Source: Bacilli bacterium (GTDB taxonomy: Bacteria > Bacillota_I > Bacilli_A > RF39 > UBA660). From it: a DNA stretch of 64,000 nt. The stretch spans positions 930,001-994,000 of the forward strand of contig CP091726.1 of NCBI GenBank assembly GCA_022009835.1, given 5' to 3'. Below are positions 51,988 through 61,907 of the stretch, piece by piece (the stretch's first letter is position 1; every line of letters begins with the position of its first letter). The position numbers were made by a program, and so were the translations under genes. The notes below the pieces were generated by a model that did no database searches, was not told the DNA's origin, and was given only the letters and a program-made list of their open reading frames with translations.

Positions 51988-52489
51988 TTAATTGTTAAGT
52001 TTTTCCAAAATGGTTATAAATATCTCTGAATTTCCAACAAAGTAAGATGTTGATGTCCCAATTTTTTTGCTTTAAACAATGCCTTTCCTAATGGACTGTT
52101 TAAAGATATTTCATTTATTTCATTAGTAGTATTGGGGATATAATTTCCTGTTAATGTTATTATCTCTGTTTCGATATCATCATCAGAATATTTTATATTA
52201 ATACTAACCTTATCACCAATATTAACTAAATTTTCCTTTTTTTATCCTTATCATCAACGATTTTTTTAAATATTGTTTTTTTGATAATAAATCGTCAATT
52301 CTTTTTGCTATTGCTCTGCTTTCCCTCATTGATTCTTCAAAAGCAAAATTATCGTGCCACCCATCACCGACAGCATCTTTATATACTTCACTACCTAGTG
52401 CTGAATTAGAACGACTTAAATCTTCAAGCCTTTTTAATTCTTCAAAGAATTGTTTATAACCATTTTTCATCTACTAATATTTCTTCCAT
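51988..52489 (-). CDS. GreA/GreB-like elongation factor, copy 2 (frameshifted)
   Basis: About 165 residues, same plan as copy 1: MEEILVDEKNGYKQFFEELK, acidic tip DAVGDGWHDNFAFEESMRES, C-terminal NIGDKVSINIKYSDDD, INEISLNSPLGKALFKAKKIG and ILEKLNN. T-run errors near 52470, 52245 and 52065. Start behind GAGGTTG. The pair is diverged (about one third similar by eye), so they are not a recent duplication. Both keep the acidic tip, suggesting active factors or antagonists of RNA polymerase. Confidence 0.76.
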
Positions 52490-52582
52490 TGTAATCAACC
52501 TCAATAATATTTTTACCATATAAAAAAATAGTTATTTATCAAACAATTTCATTCCCAGTTTTTTTCTTGCACTTTAAAAATT

Positions 52583-52784
52583 TCACTTTCTATTTTTATC
52601 TATTTCTTTATTGCCAGCATTTAATTCTTCTAAATCCTTTTTCTTGTTGTTCGTTTAATTCTCTTATAATTCTATCATAGTCGTATCCTTTGTCATTAAC
52701 TCTAATTAAAAAAATTATAACTACTAGTATTCCTATACCACCAAGTCCTAACAAAACAATTTGTATTGATGTCAATCCTTCCAT
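52583..52784 (-). CDS. Small single-helix membrane protein A
   Basis: About 67 residues: membrane helix SIQIVLLGLGGIGILVVIIF followed by a charged coiled tail (YDYDRIIRELNEQQEK). One run error near 52635. First of three small membrane proteins upstream of the Gre pair in the same direction. Function unknown; possibly envelope sensing, transport or immunity. Confidence 0.5.
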
Positions 52785-52920
52785 ATAAACACTTCTTTCA
52801 TAAATACTAAAACTTTTAATAAATAGAGTTGTACCTTTTTCTTTGTGATAATTTTTCTTTGCCTTTGGACCATTTTATTGTATTTTCCCCAATCAGTCAC
52901 ATAATAAAGAAAGTCTTTTT

Positions 52921-53034
52921 TTATAATATTTTGTTTTTTTCCTGTTCATCCAAAATTACATAAATACTATACACTATCATTAAAACTACTAATACGACAC
53001 ATAATACTATTTCAAACATTTCCTTTTTATTCAT
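52921..53034 (-). CDS. Small single-helix membrane protein B
   Basis: 37 residues as read (MNKKEMFEIVLCVVLVVLMI then VYSIYVILDEQEKNK); an A run at the end may hide a longer tail continuing toward 52860. No family recognised. Confidence 0.4.
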   Translation of the reverse strand: MNKKEMFEIVLCVVLVVLMIVYSIYVILDEQEKNKIL

Positions 53035-53047
53035 ACCAACCACCACA

Positions 53048-53353
53048 TTACATTATTTGAGTTTTAAATATTTTATTAAAAAAAGGTACCTTTTTTAATA
53101 ATTTACATAAGTAATATAAACCTATAAGTTCAAAAGCAAATAAAGTAATAGTCATACCAACAACAAAACTAACTCCACTAACAGGCAAAATAAAATCTAA
53201 AGGAATATCATTAGCATTGCAATACATTACACCTAAATCATAATTAAATTTTTAAAACTATCAATGTAATAACTGATATAGCTATAATTGTCAGAATGTT
53301 TAAAAAAACTCATATTTGTAATGTCAAAACTATTTTTCTGAATATCTACTCAT
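53048..53353 (-). CDS. Small membrane protein C (frameshifted)
   Basis: About 100 residues. ATG at 53353 has GGAGGTG. After a short soluble start (MSRYSEK) come two hydrophobic segments, FLNILTIIAISVITLIVLK and FVVGMTITLFAFELIGLYYL, separated by NANDIPLDFILPVSGVS. Leads the operon C-B-A-Gre2-Gre1-WYL. No family recognised. Confidence 0.5.
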
Positions 53354-53490
53354 TTCACACCTCCTAATTTCAATTTTTTTGTACTGCAATAATATTATAC
53401 CACATTTTTGTGCTTATTTAGAGAAGAAAAAGCTTATATTTACTAAAAAAATGTAAAAAAATTAACCTTGGGAAGCAAGGTGATTTAATT

Positions 53491-53968
53491 GTGAATTTGA
53501 ATGTGAATGATAACAGACTAGAAGATTTAAAGTATGAAAAAAAGATCTAAAAATCAAAAGAAATTGCAGATATGTTAAAAGTTAATGAATCAACTTATTC
53601 TGAATGGGAACATAATAGAATACCAATTCCAACTAAAAAGACTTATTGAGTTAGCCGATATACATAAGGTTAATATTGATTATATGCTTAAGTTAACTAA
53701 TGTTAGAAAATATGTTCCCAAAAAAAGACTTCATTAGATTTGAATATGGTAGGTATTAGATTGAAAGAAATACGACAATATATGAATTTGTCTTTAAGAG
53801 AATGGGGAGAAAAACTGAATTATTCATTTTTCTACTCTTGCAAGTTATGGAAGAGGCGAAAAAAATTAATCAATTCAGAAATTTTTAATTAATATAAGCA
53901 CTATAACAAATTACTCTTTGGATTGGATACTTGGAAGAACTGAAGAAAAGCAAATAAAAAAACTGTAA
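53491..53968 (+). CDS. Tandem double XRE-type HTH regulator (frameshifted)
   Basis: About 158 residues with GTG start (53491) behind AAGGTGAT. Two helix-turn-helix units: SKEIADMLKVNESTYSEWEH in the first half and LSLREWGEKLNYSFSTLASY in the second, each followed by the XRE-like DYMLKLTNV and DWILGRTEE. Errors near 53548, 53628, 53720 and 53830. Two HTH domains in one chain would let a monomer read two half sites. It marks the left edge of the conjugative module and is transcribed away from the Gre operon. Confidence 0.65.
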
Positions 53969-53996
53969 TGAGTAAATTTTTTTCATCATTACAGTT
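53961..53996. terminator. Bidirectional terminator between two XRE genes
   Basis: AACTGTAATGA pairs with TCATTACAGTT, with T and A runs on both sides. It is shared by the convergent regulators. Confidence 0.85.
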
Positions 53997-54000
53997 TTTT

Positions 54001-54273
54001 TTAATCTTCTAAATCAATATCATCAAATACAGGGTCGTCAAAAAAATCTTTTAATTTAAGTCCAAATCCACTGCTTATTCTAGCAATAGTTAGAATTTTT
54101 GGATTTTTACTTCTACCGTCAGTTAAGTGTTGAGCTGTGCTTTGAGTTAAATAACTTAAACTTGCTAATTTATTTGTTGATAGATTATCAGATTTATTTA
54201 ATTTGTATGCTAACTCTTTATCATTACATAAATCGTTAATTCTTTTTTTAGCAATCGCGTCATTTATCTTCAT
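54001..54273 (-). CDS. XRE-family transcriptional regulator
   Basis: 90 residues from MKINDAIAKKRINDLCND (54273; an in-frame Met at 54285 is possible). HTH: STNKLASLSYLTQSTAQHLT and GRSKNPKILTIARISSGFGL, typical of small Cro/CI-like regulators with the SKNP recognition end, then FDDPVFDD. Probably controls the divergent leader RNA promoter at 54505. Confidence 0.8.
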   Translation of the reverse strand: MKINDAIAKKRINDLCNDKELAYKLNKSDNLSTNKLASLSYLTQSTAQHLTDGRSKNPKILTIARISSGFGLKLKDFFDDPVFDDIDLED

Positions 54274-54504
54274 AATTACCACCACCTATAATAATTTTAA
54301 TGGTTAATCCTTTGAAACTGTTAATCACGCAAGACTAAATTAGTATTGCAAGACTATGTTTTTTTGCACTAAAAAAATATCTATACCTGTCAATATGTTA
54401 TTATTACCAAAAAGTATCTTTTTTTATTAACTCTAATGTTTACAAGTGTTTACGAGATTTTAACAAGACATTTTTATCGCTTTTTTTAAGACAAATTATC
54501 CTTA

Positions 54505-54532
54505 TTGACTATAAACAAAGCTATGATATAAT
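54505..54532 (+). promoter_or_regulatory. Promoter of the conjugative-element leader
   Basis: TTGACT (54505-54510), 16 bases, TATAAT (54527-54532), start near 54539. Faces away from the XRE gene. Confidence 0.75.
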
Positions 54533-54538
54533 TATGTT

Positions 54539-54629
54539 AAGATATGAAATAAATGTATCCAGAGAGACATTATTTTTCAAATATCAACTGAAATACTTTG
54601 ATGTTTGAAGTAATGTTTTTTTCATATCT
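54539..54629 (+). ncRNA. Structured leader RNA of the conjugative element
   Basis: AGATATGAAA (54540-54549) pairs with TTTCATATCT (54620-54629). Inside are two hairpins: AAATGT/ACATT with loop around CCAGAGAG, and CAAA.ATCA/TGAT.TTTG. This makes a compact three-way junction of about 90 bases just behind a promoter, with an AT-rich single-stranded region after it. It could be an antisense target, a ligand-binding leader or an independent RNA. No known family recognised. Confidence 0.55.
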
Positions 54630-54773
54630 AAATATCAATTTTTTTAATTGTTTCAGTCATTTTTTTCTTGATTTTTTTCAAGCAAAAATTCATTGAAAAT
54701 ACTTGATTTTTTTGGTAGATTTTTGGTATATCATAGTCAACAATTAATTTAATTTTTTTGATTTATGATGTTG

Positions 54774-54840
54774 AGGAAGTAGTACGTATCCTTTGTTTTT
54801 GGTTATTTCTATGGCCTTAACACGCACTGCTTCCTTTTTC
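54774..54840 (+). terminator. Attenuator-like stem-loop 1
   Basis: AGGAAGTAGT pairs with ACTGCTTCCT (one G-U) across a 42-base loop that contains GGTTAT/ATGGCC; five T follow. About 20 bases on lies a strong ribosome site AAAGGGGG and an 11-codon ORF (54862-54897, MVAFFLHLLSS). Confidence 0.6.
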
Positions 54841-54983
54841 AATTAAAGGGGGATTGGATAGATGGTTGCATTTTTCTTACATTTATTATCAAGCTAACTT
54901 ATTTAGTAAAAAAATATAAAAATGTAGGGTTTGTTTCCCCAAAATTTCCTGTTAATAAATCAAGTAATAAAATATTGATATTT

Positions 54984-55037
54984 AGAGCAATAGGTATTAG
55001 TAAGACTTTGTCTTTCAGTATCTGTTGCTCTTTTACT
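54984..55037 (+). terminator. Attenuator-like stem-loop 2
   Basis: AGAGCAA pairs with TTGCTCT across an inner stem AAGAC/GTCTT, followed by TTT. A ribosome site AGGGGG and a 14-codon ORF (MKNTLFRKGRTINV) come next, repeating the layout of stem-loop 1. Confidence 0.5.
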
Positions 55038-55108
55038 TTGGATACACATTTAGATCAGGGGGAATGAGTATATGAAGAACACACTTTTTAGGAAAGGACG
55101 AACTATTA

Positions 55109-55533
55109 ATGTATGATTATGTTAAACTTAAAAAAATATAATCACAGATATTTTCAAGTTATTTAAGTATCTAAAAAAAGAACTGATGATAAAATTTCTT
55201 TACCGAAAATAACAGCTGACTATCGTGTAAGGTATGAGCAATTTGTACCTGTTAATAATTCAGTTGTAGAAAACTGCGTATTAAGAAATATGATGTTAGA
55301 AACAAAACTTGAAAAATAGAAGAAAAAAAGATTATTGTCTAAAAATAACTTTAGCTTTAAGAAAACTTAATGATATTGAATTACAAGTATTTGATCTTAC
55401 TTTTTTTACAAATGTAAAGATGAAGATGAAATTATGGATATAATATCTTATGGTAAAGATAAAGTTAGGTATATCAAAAAGTGCTTGTATCAAATTCGTA
55501 TCCGCTCTTGGTCTTGATGATAGGTGTTTTTAA
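55109..55533 (+). CDS. Sigma/ArpU-like regulatory protein (frameshifted)
   Basis: About 140 residues: MYDYVKLKKYNHRYF, then ADYRVRYEQFVPVNNSVVEN, LENRRKKDYCLKITLALRKL, NDIELQVFDLTFF, and ISYGKDKVRYIKKCLYQI. Small phage and conjugative-element activators of the ArpU/RinA or sigma-70 region 4 type have this kind of helical pattern with a C-terminal HTH. At least five errors. Family assignment is tentative. Confidence 0.45.
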
Positions 55534-55538
55534 ATAAG

Positions 55539-55561
55539 GTGTCGCAAGTGGCACTTTTTTT
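55539..55561 (+). terminator. Terminator behind the regulator gene
   Basis: GTGTC pairs with GGCAC around GCAAGT, followed by seven T. The stretch 55562-55796 shows only a weak ribosome site and a short ORF-like run (IVRIIINIFEESTYRNID), too fragmentary to call. Confidence 0.75.
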
Positions 55562-55796
55562 AATGCACTAATTTAGATTGGAGGTGTTAGAAAAAAATTA
55601 AAGTACTGACTTAAAAAGAATTAAGGGGGTTGGTTTTTTTATAAATATAGTTAGAATCATAATTAATATCTTTGAAGAAAGCACATATAGAAATATTGAC
55701 TAAACTATTTAATTTTTATGAATTACAACAAAACAAAAAAATATATTAAAAAAATTTAGTAAACTTATAAATTTTTAAAGGGGGTTATATAATTAA

Positions 55797-56044
55797 ATGG
55801 ATAGTATTTTTAAATGATATTCTGCGTCTAATTGGGGACGCAACTAATTACTTAAAAAAATGTTCGTGGCTGGTGCTACGGGCTTTTTTTGTTTTTAAAA
55901 AGATTGCATTATGTATATGGTCTCATCAGAAGATCATCAAAAAGCTGCTTCACTTCGTAAGATACGTACAACACTAATAGCTGGTGTATGTGTTTTTTTG
56001 TTGTAGTTCAATTTGTTAATTGGCTTCTAGCTTACTTCAAATAA
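55797..56044 (+). CDS. VirB2/TrbC-like small membrane protein (frameshifted)
   Basis: About 82 residues: MDSIFNDILRLIGDATNYLKK, a first hydrophobic part FVAGATGFFVFK, a cytoplasmic loop EDHQKAASLRKIRTTLIA, and a second helix VCVFFVVVQFVNWLLAYF. Two-helix small proteins at this place in Gram-positive conjugative elements are usually pilin-like or Maff2-type. Preceded by AAAGGGGG. Confidence 0.5.
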
Positions 56045-56051
56045 AAAAATT

Positions 56052-56323
56052 ATGGATCAATACAAACTTGTAAAAGAAATTATAAAAAAACTTGTCAGTA
56101 CTTTAAGATAGTAGAAAGAGATATTGATAACTACTTTGTTGAAAAAAAGATAATCGACGGTTTAGATGATATTATCTTTGTAGAAAATTTACTTAACATA
56201 TTTTATAAAAAAATGAAATTAAAAAGATATAGAAATTCTTTAGATCAAAATAGATTAAAGAAACTTCTAATAGAATTAGAAAAAATAAGATTAAATTTAG
56301 AATTTAAGGGGGTATGCGAATGA
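56052..56323 (+). CDS. Unknown small helical protein
   Basis: About 90 residues starting MDQYKLVKEII, a run error near 56080, then VERDIDNYFVEKKIIDGLDD and NRLKKLLIELEKIRLNLEF. The stop TGA overlaps the start of ssb, so they are translationally coupled. No family recognised. Confidence 0.5.
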
Positions 56324-56658
56324 TGAATCAATCTTTAATTATTGGTAGAATTGTTAATGATCCAGAACTTAAAGAAACTGAAAAAAAGGAAAAGTATCAA
56401 ATATTACACTAGCGGTCCAAAGACCATTTAAAAATGCTAATGGCGAATATGAAACAGACTTCTTCCCAGTTGCAATATGGAATGGCATTGCTGAAACTAC
56501 ATCACAATATTGTCGCAAGGGCGATTTAATTGGTGTCAAAGGTAGATTGCAAAGTAAAGATAATGTTATTTCTATAATTGCTGAAAGGATAACTTTTTTT
56601 ATCTTCAAAATCAATAAAAGATGACATTTCAACAGAAAAAGAATTAAAAAAAATATAA
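56320..56658 (+). CDS. ssb: Single-stranded DNA-binding protein
   Basis: About 112 residues after correcting A runs near 56385 and T runs near 56595. OB-fold marks: SLIIGRIVNDPELKETE, SNITLAVQRPFKNANGEYE, TDFFPVAIWNGIAET and YCRKGDLIGVKGRLQSK. Short, without the acidic C-terminal tail of housekeeping SSB. It coats ssDNA during conjugation or replication of the element. Confidence 0.85.
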
Positions 56659-56734
56659 AAAAATATATAGAAATTTCATTTTTAGGCGCTGTATAAAAGC
56701 GCGTTATAGTGTTTGTAAAGAAAGGACGTGTCTT

Positions 56735-57330
56735 ATGTTAAGAAAAAAATTTTAAAAAGTATTTTTTTAGTAATTGTTTTTTTATAGGTTTTATAAGTGC
56801 TTATGTAAGGGGTATTCATTACAATAGTAATAAACTCAAAAGTGATAAATCAGTAGCTCAAGAAAATATAGAAACAGTAAAAGCAAAATATTATTAATGA
56901 AGAATTAATATCATCTATAATAAATGATAATGAATCTAAAGAAGAACTTAAAGAAAATAACACTTCAAATAACAAAGTAATAAATAATAAAAAAATGAAG
57001 AAATAAAAAAATACTATTCCAGAACAAAAAAACAAGAATCCAATCAAAATGAAGAAATACAAATAAATAATATTTCATGAAACTAAAAACAAATGATGTA
57101 ATAGAACAAGTACCTGAAGTTGATGACGAATATAATAATCTAGTTAATTTTTGTAGATTATAAAGCTGATGAATTTAACAAATGTCATACTGATAGTATT
57201 GATGTTGCTTTATCTGATACAGATAATATTAGAAATACATCTTGCAAACAATTTGCATATAATGGTAAATTGGTTGGTTATAAAATACAAATTTTTTTAT
57301 AACGACGGTACTTATAAATATTACAAATAA
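56735..57330 (+). CDS. Membrane-anchored Lys/Glu/Asn-rich protein (frameshifted)
   Basis: About 195 residues: N-terminal helix MLRKKILKSIFLVIVFFIGF, then a long low-complexity linker rich in Lys, Glu and Asn, and a short folded end: FNKCHTDSIDVALSDTDN, CKQFAYNGKLVGYKIQIFYN. Two Cys may bond. Lies between ssb and the adhesin, so an extracellular role in mating is possible. No family recognised. Confidence 0.5.
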
Positions 57331-57340
57331 AATTTTTTTA

Positions 57341-57370
57341 AAGCGATCAATTAATTTTTGGTCGCTTTTT
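57341..57370 (+). terminator. Terminator before the adhesin gene
   Basis: AAAGCGATC pairs with GGTCGCTTT (one bulge) and is followed by a T run. Confidence 0.65.
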
Positions 57371-57398
57371 TTATATTAATTAAAGGGGGAATGAAAAA

Positions 57399-60138
57399 TT
57401 GAAATTAAACTTAAAAAAAGTGTGCTAGCTTTAGTAGTTGGTGCATTTTCATTTTTTTAGTAGGTTTTACAAATGTCTTCGCTGCTACATTGGTTCAAAC
57501 ACCGGTTGATGATTACTTTTTATACTCGTCGTGGTGGAGGAAAACCTTATATGTCGGCTCAATGGAAACTATATGATATGGACGGTAAAGCTGCTTATTG
57601 TATAGAGCCGGGTGTAAATATTACTATTCACGATTACGACGGTGCGGTTGGTTATATCAACTCACCATACTCTGATGAAATAAATCAAAAGATTGGATTA
57701 ATTGGATACTATGGATATAACTATCCGGGACACCAAACTTTAAGATATAGAGCTGCGGCTCAATCTCTAATTTGGGAAACAACAGGCGGTCAAATCGTAG
57801 AGTTCTGGACTGAAAAATATGGTAATGGTAGTTTTATAAATCTTAATAAAGAAAGAAATGCCATAATGTCTTTAGTAAACTCACATTATAAAATGCCTTC
57901 TTTTTAACAATGAAACAAAAGACGCTATCATAGGTCAAACAGTATCATTTACTGATAATACTGGTGTATTATCTGGATATGAAATTTATAGAAGTGATAA
58001 TGCTACTTCTAGTATTAATGGAAATACATTAAATATAACTCCTAATGCTGTTGGCGAGATTACTGTATCATTAATTAAGAAAAACATACACTTCTAATCC
58101 TACAATGATCTTTGTAGGTAAAGATAGTAAAAGTCAAAAAATGGGAATGTTTGGCGTACACGATCCAGTAGTAGCAAAAGTTAAATTAAATGTTAAAGGT
58201 GGTCGTGTTGAAATTATTAAGACTGACGCTAATACTGGTACAACTACACCAAGCGGTCAAGCTAGTTTAGTTGGTGCTAAATTTGGTGTTTATGATGTTA
58301 ATGATAATTTAATCACTACTTTAACTACTGATAATAATTCTTATGCAATAAGTGATTATCTTCCTAGTTTAAATGTATTCTACATTAAGGAACTTGAAGC
58401 TCCAAAAGGTTATGTTCTAAATACTGAAAAATATTACTTTAAATTAGATAAAGACAATTTACTTGCTAATATAAATATTAGTAATAAAGTCATTGAAAGA
58501 AAATATGAAATAACAAAAAGTTGTAGCTTCTAATAAAACTCAAATAATGACACCAGAAGTAAATGTTGAATTTGGTATATATGACTACAACAATAATTTA
58601 ATCAAAACTTTAAAAACAGATAGCGACGGTAAAATTTACTTCACTTTACCATTTGGGGATTATATTTTAAGACAATTATCAATACCTAGTGGTTTTGAAA
58701 AGATTGATGATTATAAGTTTTCAATAACAGAAAGTGGTCCTACTATTAATAAAGTATTTAGTAATGCTGAAATAACTTCAAGAGTAAAAAAATTATTAAA
58801 GTTGATGATTCAGGTAATAGAATTGCTATTGCTGGTATAAAAATTCAAAAATTAAAGAATTATCTACTGGTAAGTATGTATGTCAAAAAGTAGCTTACCC
58901 TAATAGTAAAACTTATTGTGAATTTGAAACTGATGATACTGGTATGCTAATTACACCATATCCACTTAATAGTGGCGATTACGAACTTGAAGAAGTAGAT
59001 CAAAGAATTAATGGTTATCTATGGAATAGTGAGCCATTAAGATTTAGTATTAATGAGAAATCTAATATTATTAGTAGTGATAACTTTGATAAAATACTAG
59101 AATTAAGATTTACAAATAAAGAAGTTAAAGGTGCTATTGAAATAAAAGAAAACTGGCGAAAAAGTTAGTTATTGAAAATGGTAAATACACCTATGAAACA
59201 ATACCACTTCCTAATGTAGTGTTTGAAGTATATGACGAAAACAATAATCTAGTGGGAACTATTACTACTGACGAAAACGGTTATGCTAGACTAGATAATT
59301 TGAAACTTCAAAAATATACTTTGAAAGAAGTATCTAGTTCTCTATCTCATTTAATAGATAATAATGTTTATGAATTTGAATTAGTATATAAGGATCAATA
59401 TACTCCTATTATTACTAAAACATTTACATTAAAAAAATTATCTACCAAAAGGAACACTAGAATTTACTAAAAACTGATTATTCTACTGATAAAAGCACTA
59501 CCTAACACAATCATAGCAATTTATACAGAAGATGATGTTTTTAATGGGTACTTATACAACAGATGATAAAAGGAATGGTTATTATTAAAGATTTACCTTT
59601 ATCTAATGGTAAAAAGATACTATATTTTAGAAAAGCAAACTTCTGATTCATCATACTTATTAAATGAAGAAAAAAATGTATTTTTGAAATTAATGAGAAT
59701 GGCGAAGTTGTTAAAGCTACTATGAAAAAAATGAAAAATCAAAGGTAGTTTAGAATTTACTAAAGTAGATTTATCAACAAGTAATCCTATTCCTAATACT
59801 AAAAATTGAAATTTATAATGCTGATACTGACGAATTAATCTATTCTGGATTAACTGATGAAAACGGTAAAAATCATTATTGATAATTTAGAATATGGACG
59901 CTACTATATTAAAAGAAGTTGAAACTGCTTCACCTGACTATATTTTTAAATACTGAAAAAAATGTATTTTTGAAATTAGAGAAAATGGCGAAGTTGTTAA
60001 AGCTACTATGACTAATGAAAAAGTAGAAATGCCAAAAAAACATTTAATACTGATTTAACTAGCTCAATTATTATAATTAGTACTGCTGTTCTTGGTTTAG
60101 GATTATTAATATATGCAAAAAAAGAGAAAAATAAATAA
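57399..60138 (+). CDS. Thioester/Cna-B-type sortase-anchored adhesin (frameshifted)
   Basis: About 900 residues from a TTG start (57399; ribosome site GGGGG). Signal peptide VLALVVGAFSFFLVGF..VFA. The N-terminal thioester domain has YCIEPGVNITIHD (reactive Cys) and AAAQSLIWETTGG (Gln side). Four to six Cna-B/SpaA repeats follow, e.g. VEIIKTDANTG, FGVYDVNDNLITTLTTD, YIKELEAPKGYVLNTEKYYF. The C-terminus has a sorting signal MPKTFNTD, a membrane helix SSIIIISTAVLGLGLLIYA and KKEKNK. It would attach covalently to host or partner surfaces. Ten or more run errors, densest after 58840. Confidence 0.82.
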
Positions 60139-60746
60139 GATTATACAAATTTTTGGGGTTGATATTGATTTTAATATCAGCCCTTATTTGTTTTAAAAAA
60201 ATATATTGTAATTACAAAGTAGATAAAGAAACAAAAACAAGTAATCGAAAACAATCTTTTGAAGAAGATACTCCACCACCTACCAATGAAGAAGAACAAA
60301 CAGAAGAAGTTGTAGAAACACCTAAAAAACAAGAAATACATTTAACTAACAATTATCTTGGTTATATAGAATTAAAATCTGGTATTCAAAGATTAATAAC
60401 TTCTGGAACAGATAAGAAAACACTAGATAAGGGTTTAGTTGGAACATTAAGTACTTCTGCGGGAATTGATGATGAATTTGGTAATCTCATAATTGCCGGT
60501 CATAGTGTTTATAATACATTTCAAAGTTTGCACTACTCTAGTGTAGGCGATAAGATTAAAATTGTATCTCATAAAAGCTACATATATTTATGAAATAGTA
60601 GAAAAAAACATACAATTAATGATGATGATATGTCTTATTTTAAAAGTGTAGATAATGAAAAAAATATTAACATTAATTACTTGTAAAAAAATAATGGTAA
60701 TAAAAAGACTAATTGTAGTCGCAAAGTTAAGGGGGTAAAAAAATGA
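60113..60746 (+). CDS. Sortase (frameshifted)
   Basis: About 210 residues; the ATG at 60113 lies inside the last codons of the adhesin. Membrane helix LILILISALICFKKIY, an acidic Glu/Thr/Pro linker, then the sortase domain: NYLGYIELKSGIQRLITSG, catalytic His in NLIIAGHSVYNTFQSL, and catalytic Cys in KILTLITCKNNGNKKTN, with Arg in CSRKVKG. It most likely anchors the upstream adhesin. Errors near 60140, 60585 and 60665. Class D-like by gene context; class not certain. Confidence 0.82.
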
Positions 60747-60979
60747 GAAGATATAATACAAAAATTTATTTTTTTATATTTCAAAAAGACTTGAAAAAGA
60801 AGTTAGAAAAAGATCTCAAGAGTTAGATATTTCTATGTCTGATTATATAAGAACTTTAATAAAACAAGATTTAAAAAGTTAAATGATATTGCTTATGTTA
60901 ATTCTATTATAGATAGACAGACATTTGAAATTGAAAATATAAATAAAAAAAGTTATCTGGTTATTATAAAGGTTTATAA
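60743..60979 (+). CDS. Ribbon-helix-helix protein, MobC-like
   Basis: About 78 residues: MRRYNTKIYFYISKRLEKEV, then RSQELDISMSDYIRTLIKQ, the ribbon-helix-helix core of CopG/MobC proteins. T and A run errors near 60770 and 60880. Start overlaps the sortase stop (ATGA). Such proteins bind the transfer origin or repress promoters. Confidence 0.65.
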
Positions 60980-60998
60980 AAAAATTAAGGGGGTTTTT

Positions 60999-61899
60999 AT
61001 GAATATAGAATTAAATAATGAATTGATTGAGCGTTGTAATAATCAAAGTATGTATAATCGTGGTACTCATATCAAAGAAAGTGCTGAAAGTGATTATAAA
61101 AAAAGTTTATAGATACTTTTTAGTAGTCGCACTCTTAATCCACAGCAATTAAAAAAATTGTTAAAAAGGACAGAACAATTTAAAGAATTAATAACAAATA
61201 TTTATAATGAATATTTGAGTATATCTGCTAATTTTTGTTCCTGTTAATGTTGCTGGACCAGCAAAAATATAATTCTAATAAGTTTGAAAAAGTTGCTGAT
61301 AGAATGGATAAAAATAGATGAAATAAATGATAAAATAAATAAGTTCTATGATAATACTGAAAATATGTTGAAAAATGCTTATTCAAAAGATGAAATAATA
61401 TTAAAATATAAGAATGGATATAATGAGCCAATAAGTTCTGATGATCCATTAGCTAGAGAAAAACTAGAAGCAAAATTAGAATACTTACAAACTAAACATC
61501 AATCATATTTAGATTTTTAATAAAAAAAGCAAGACTTAATAAAACGGAACAATTACCACCTTATGTTCTTGCTAATTCTAATCAAAAATATGAAAAGCTG
61601 TTAAAGATAGATTACAAACACTAGATAAAATAGATAACATAGAAACAGGTCGTTATTATTTTGATAATGGCGAAGTCAGTTTTGATAAAGAAGATATGAG
61701 AGTAAAAGTTTTCTTTGATGAAAAGCCAGACGAAAAAACAAGAGATGAATTAAAATCTCGTGGTTTCAAATGGTCTCCAAAAAATTCTGCTTGGCAAAGA
61801 AAACTAACACCTAACGCCATTTATATAACTAAAAGAATGTTTAAAGATATTGGAAGTTTAGAAATCAAATTAGTTAATGATTATACTAAAACTATATAG
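60999..61899 (+). CDS. Conjugative-element protein of unknown function (frameshifted)
   Basis: About 300 residues starting MNIELNNELIERCNNQSMYN. Middle: RDGPAKYNSN-like, KFEKVADRMDKIDEINDKI, AREKLEAKLEYLQTKHQSYL. The C-terminal domain RVKVFFDEKPDEKTRDELKS, GFKWSPKNSAWQRKLTPNAI is a small domain I know from conjugative-element and phage proteins, often next to primase or methylase modules. Acts in the cytoplasm; function unknown. Confidence 0.65.
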
Positions 61900-61907
61900 G
61901 TAATATT

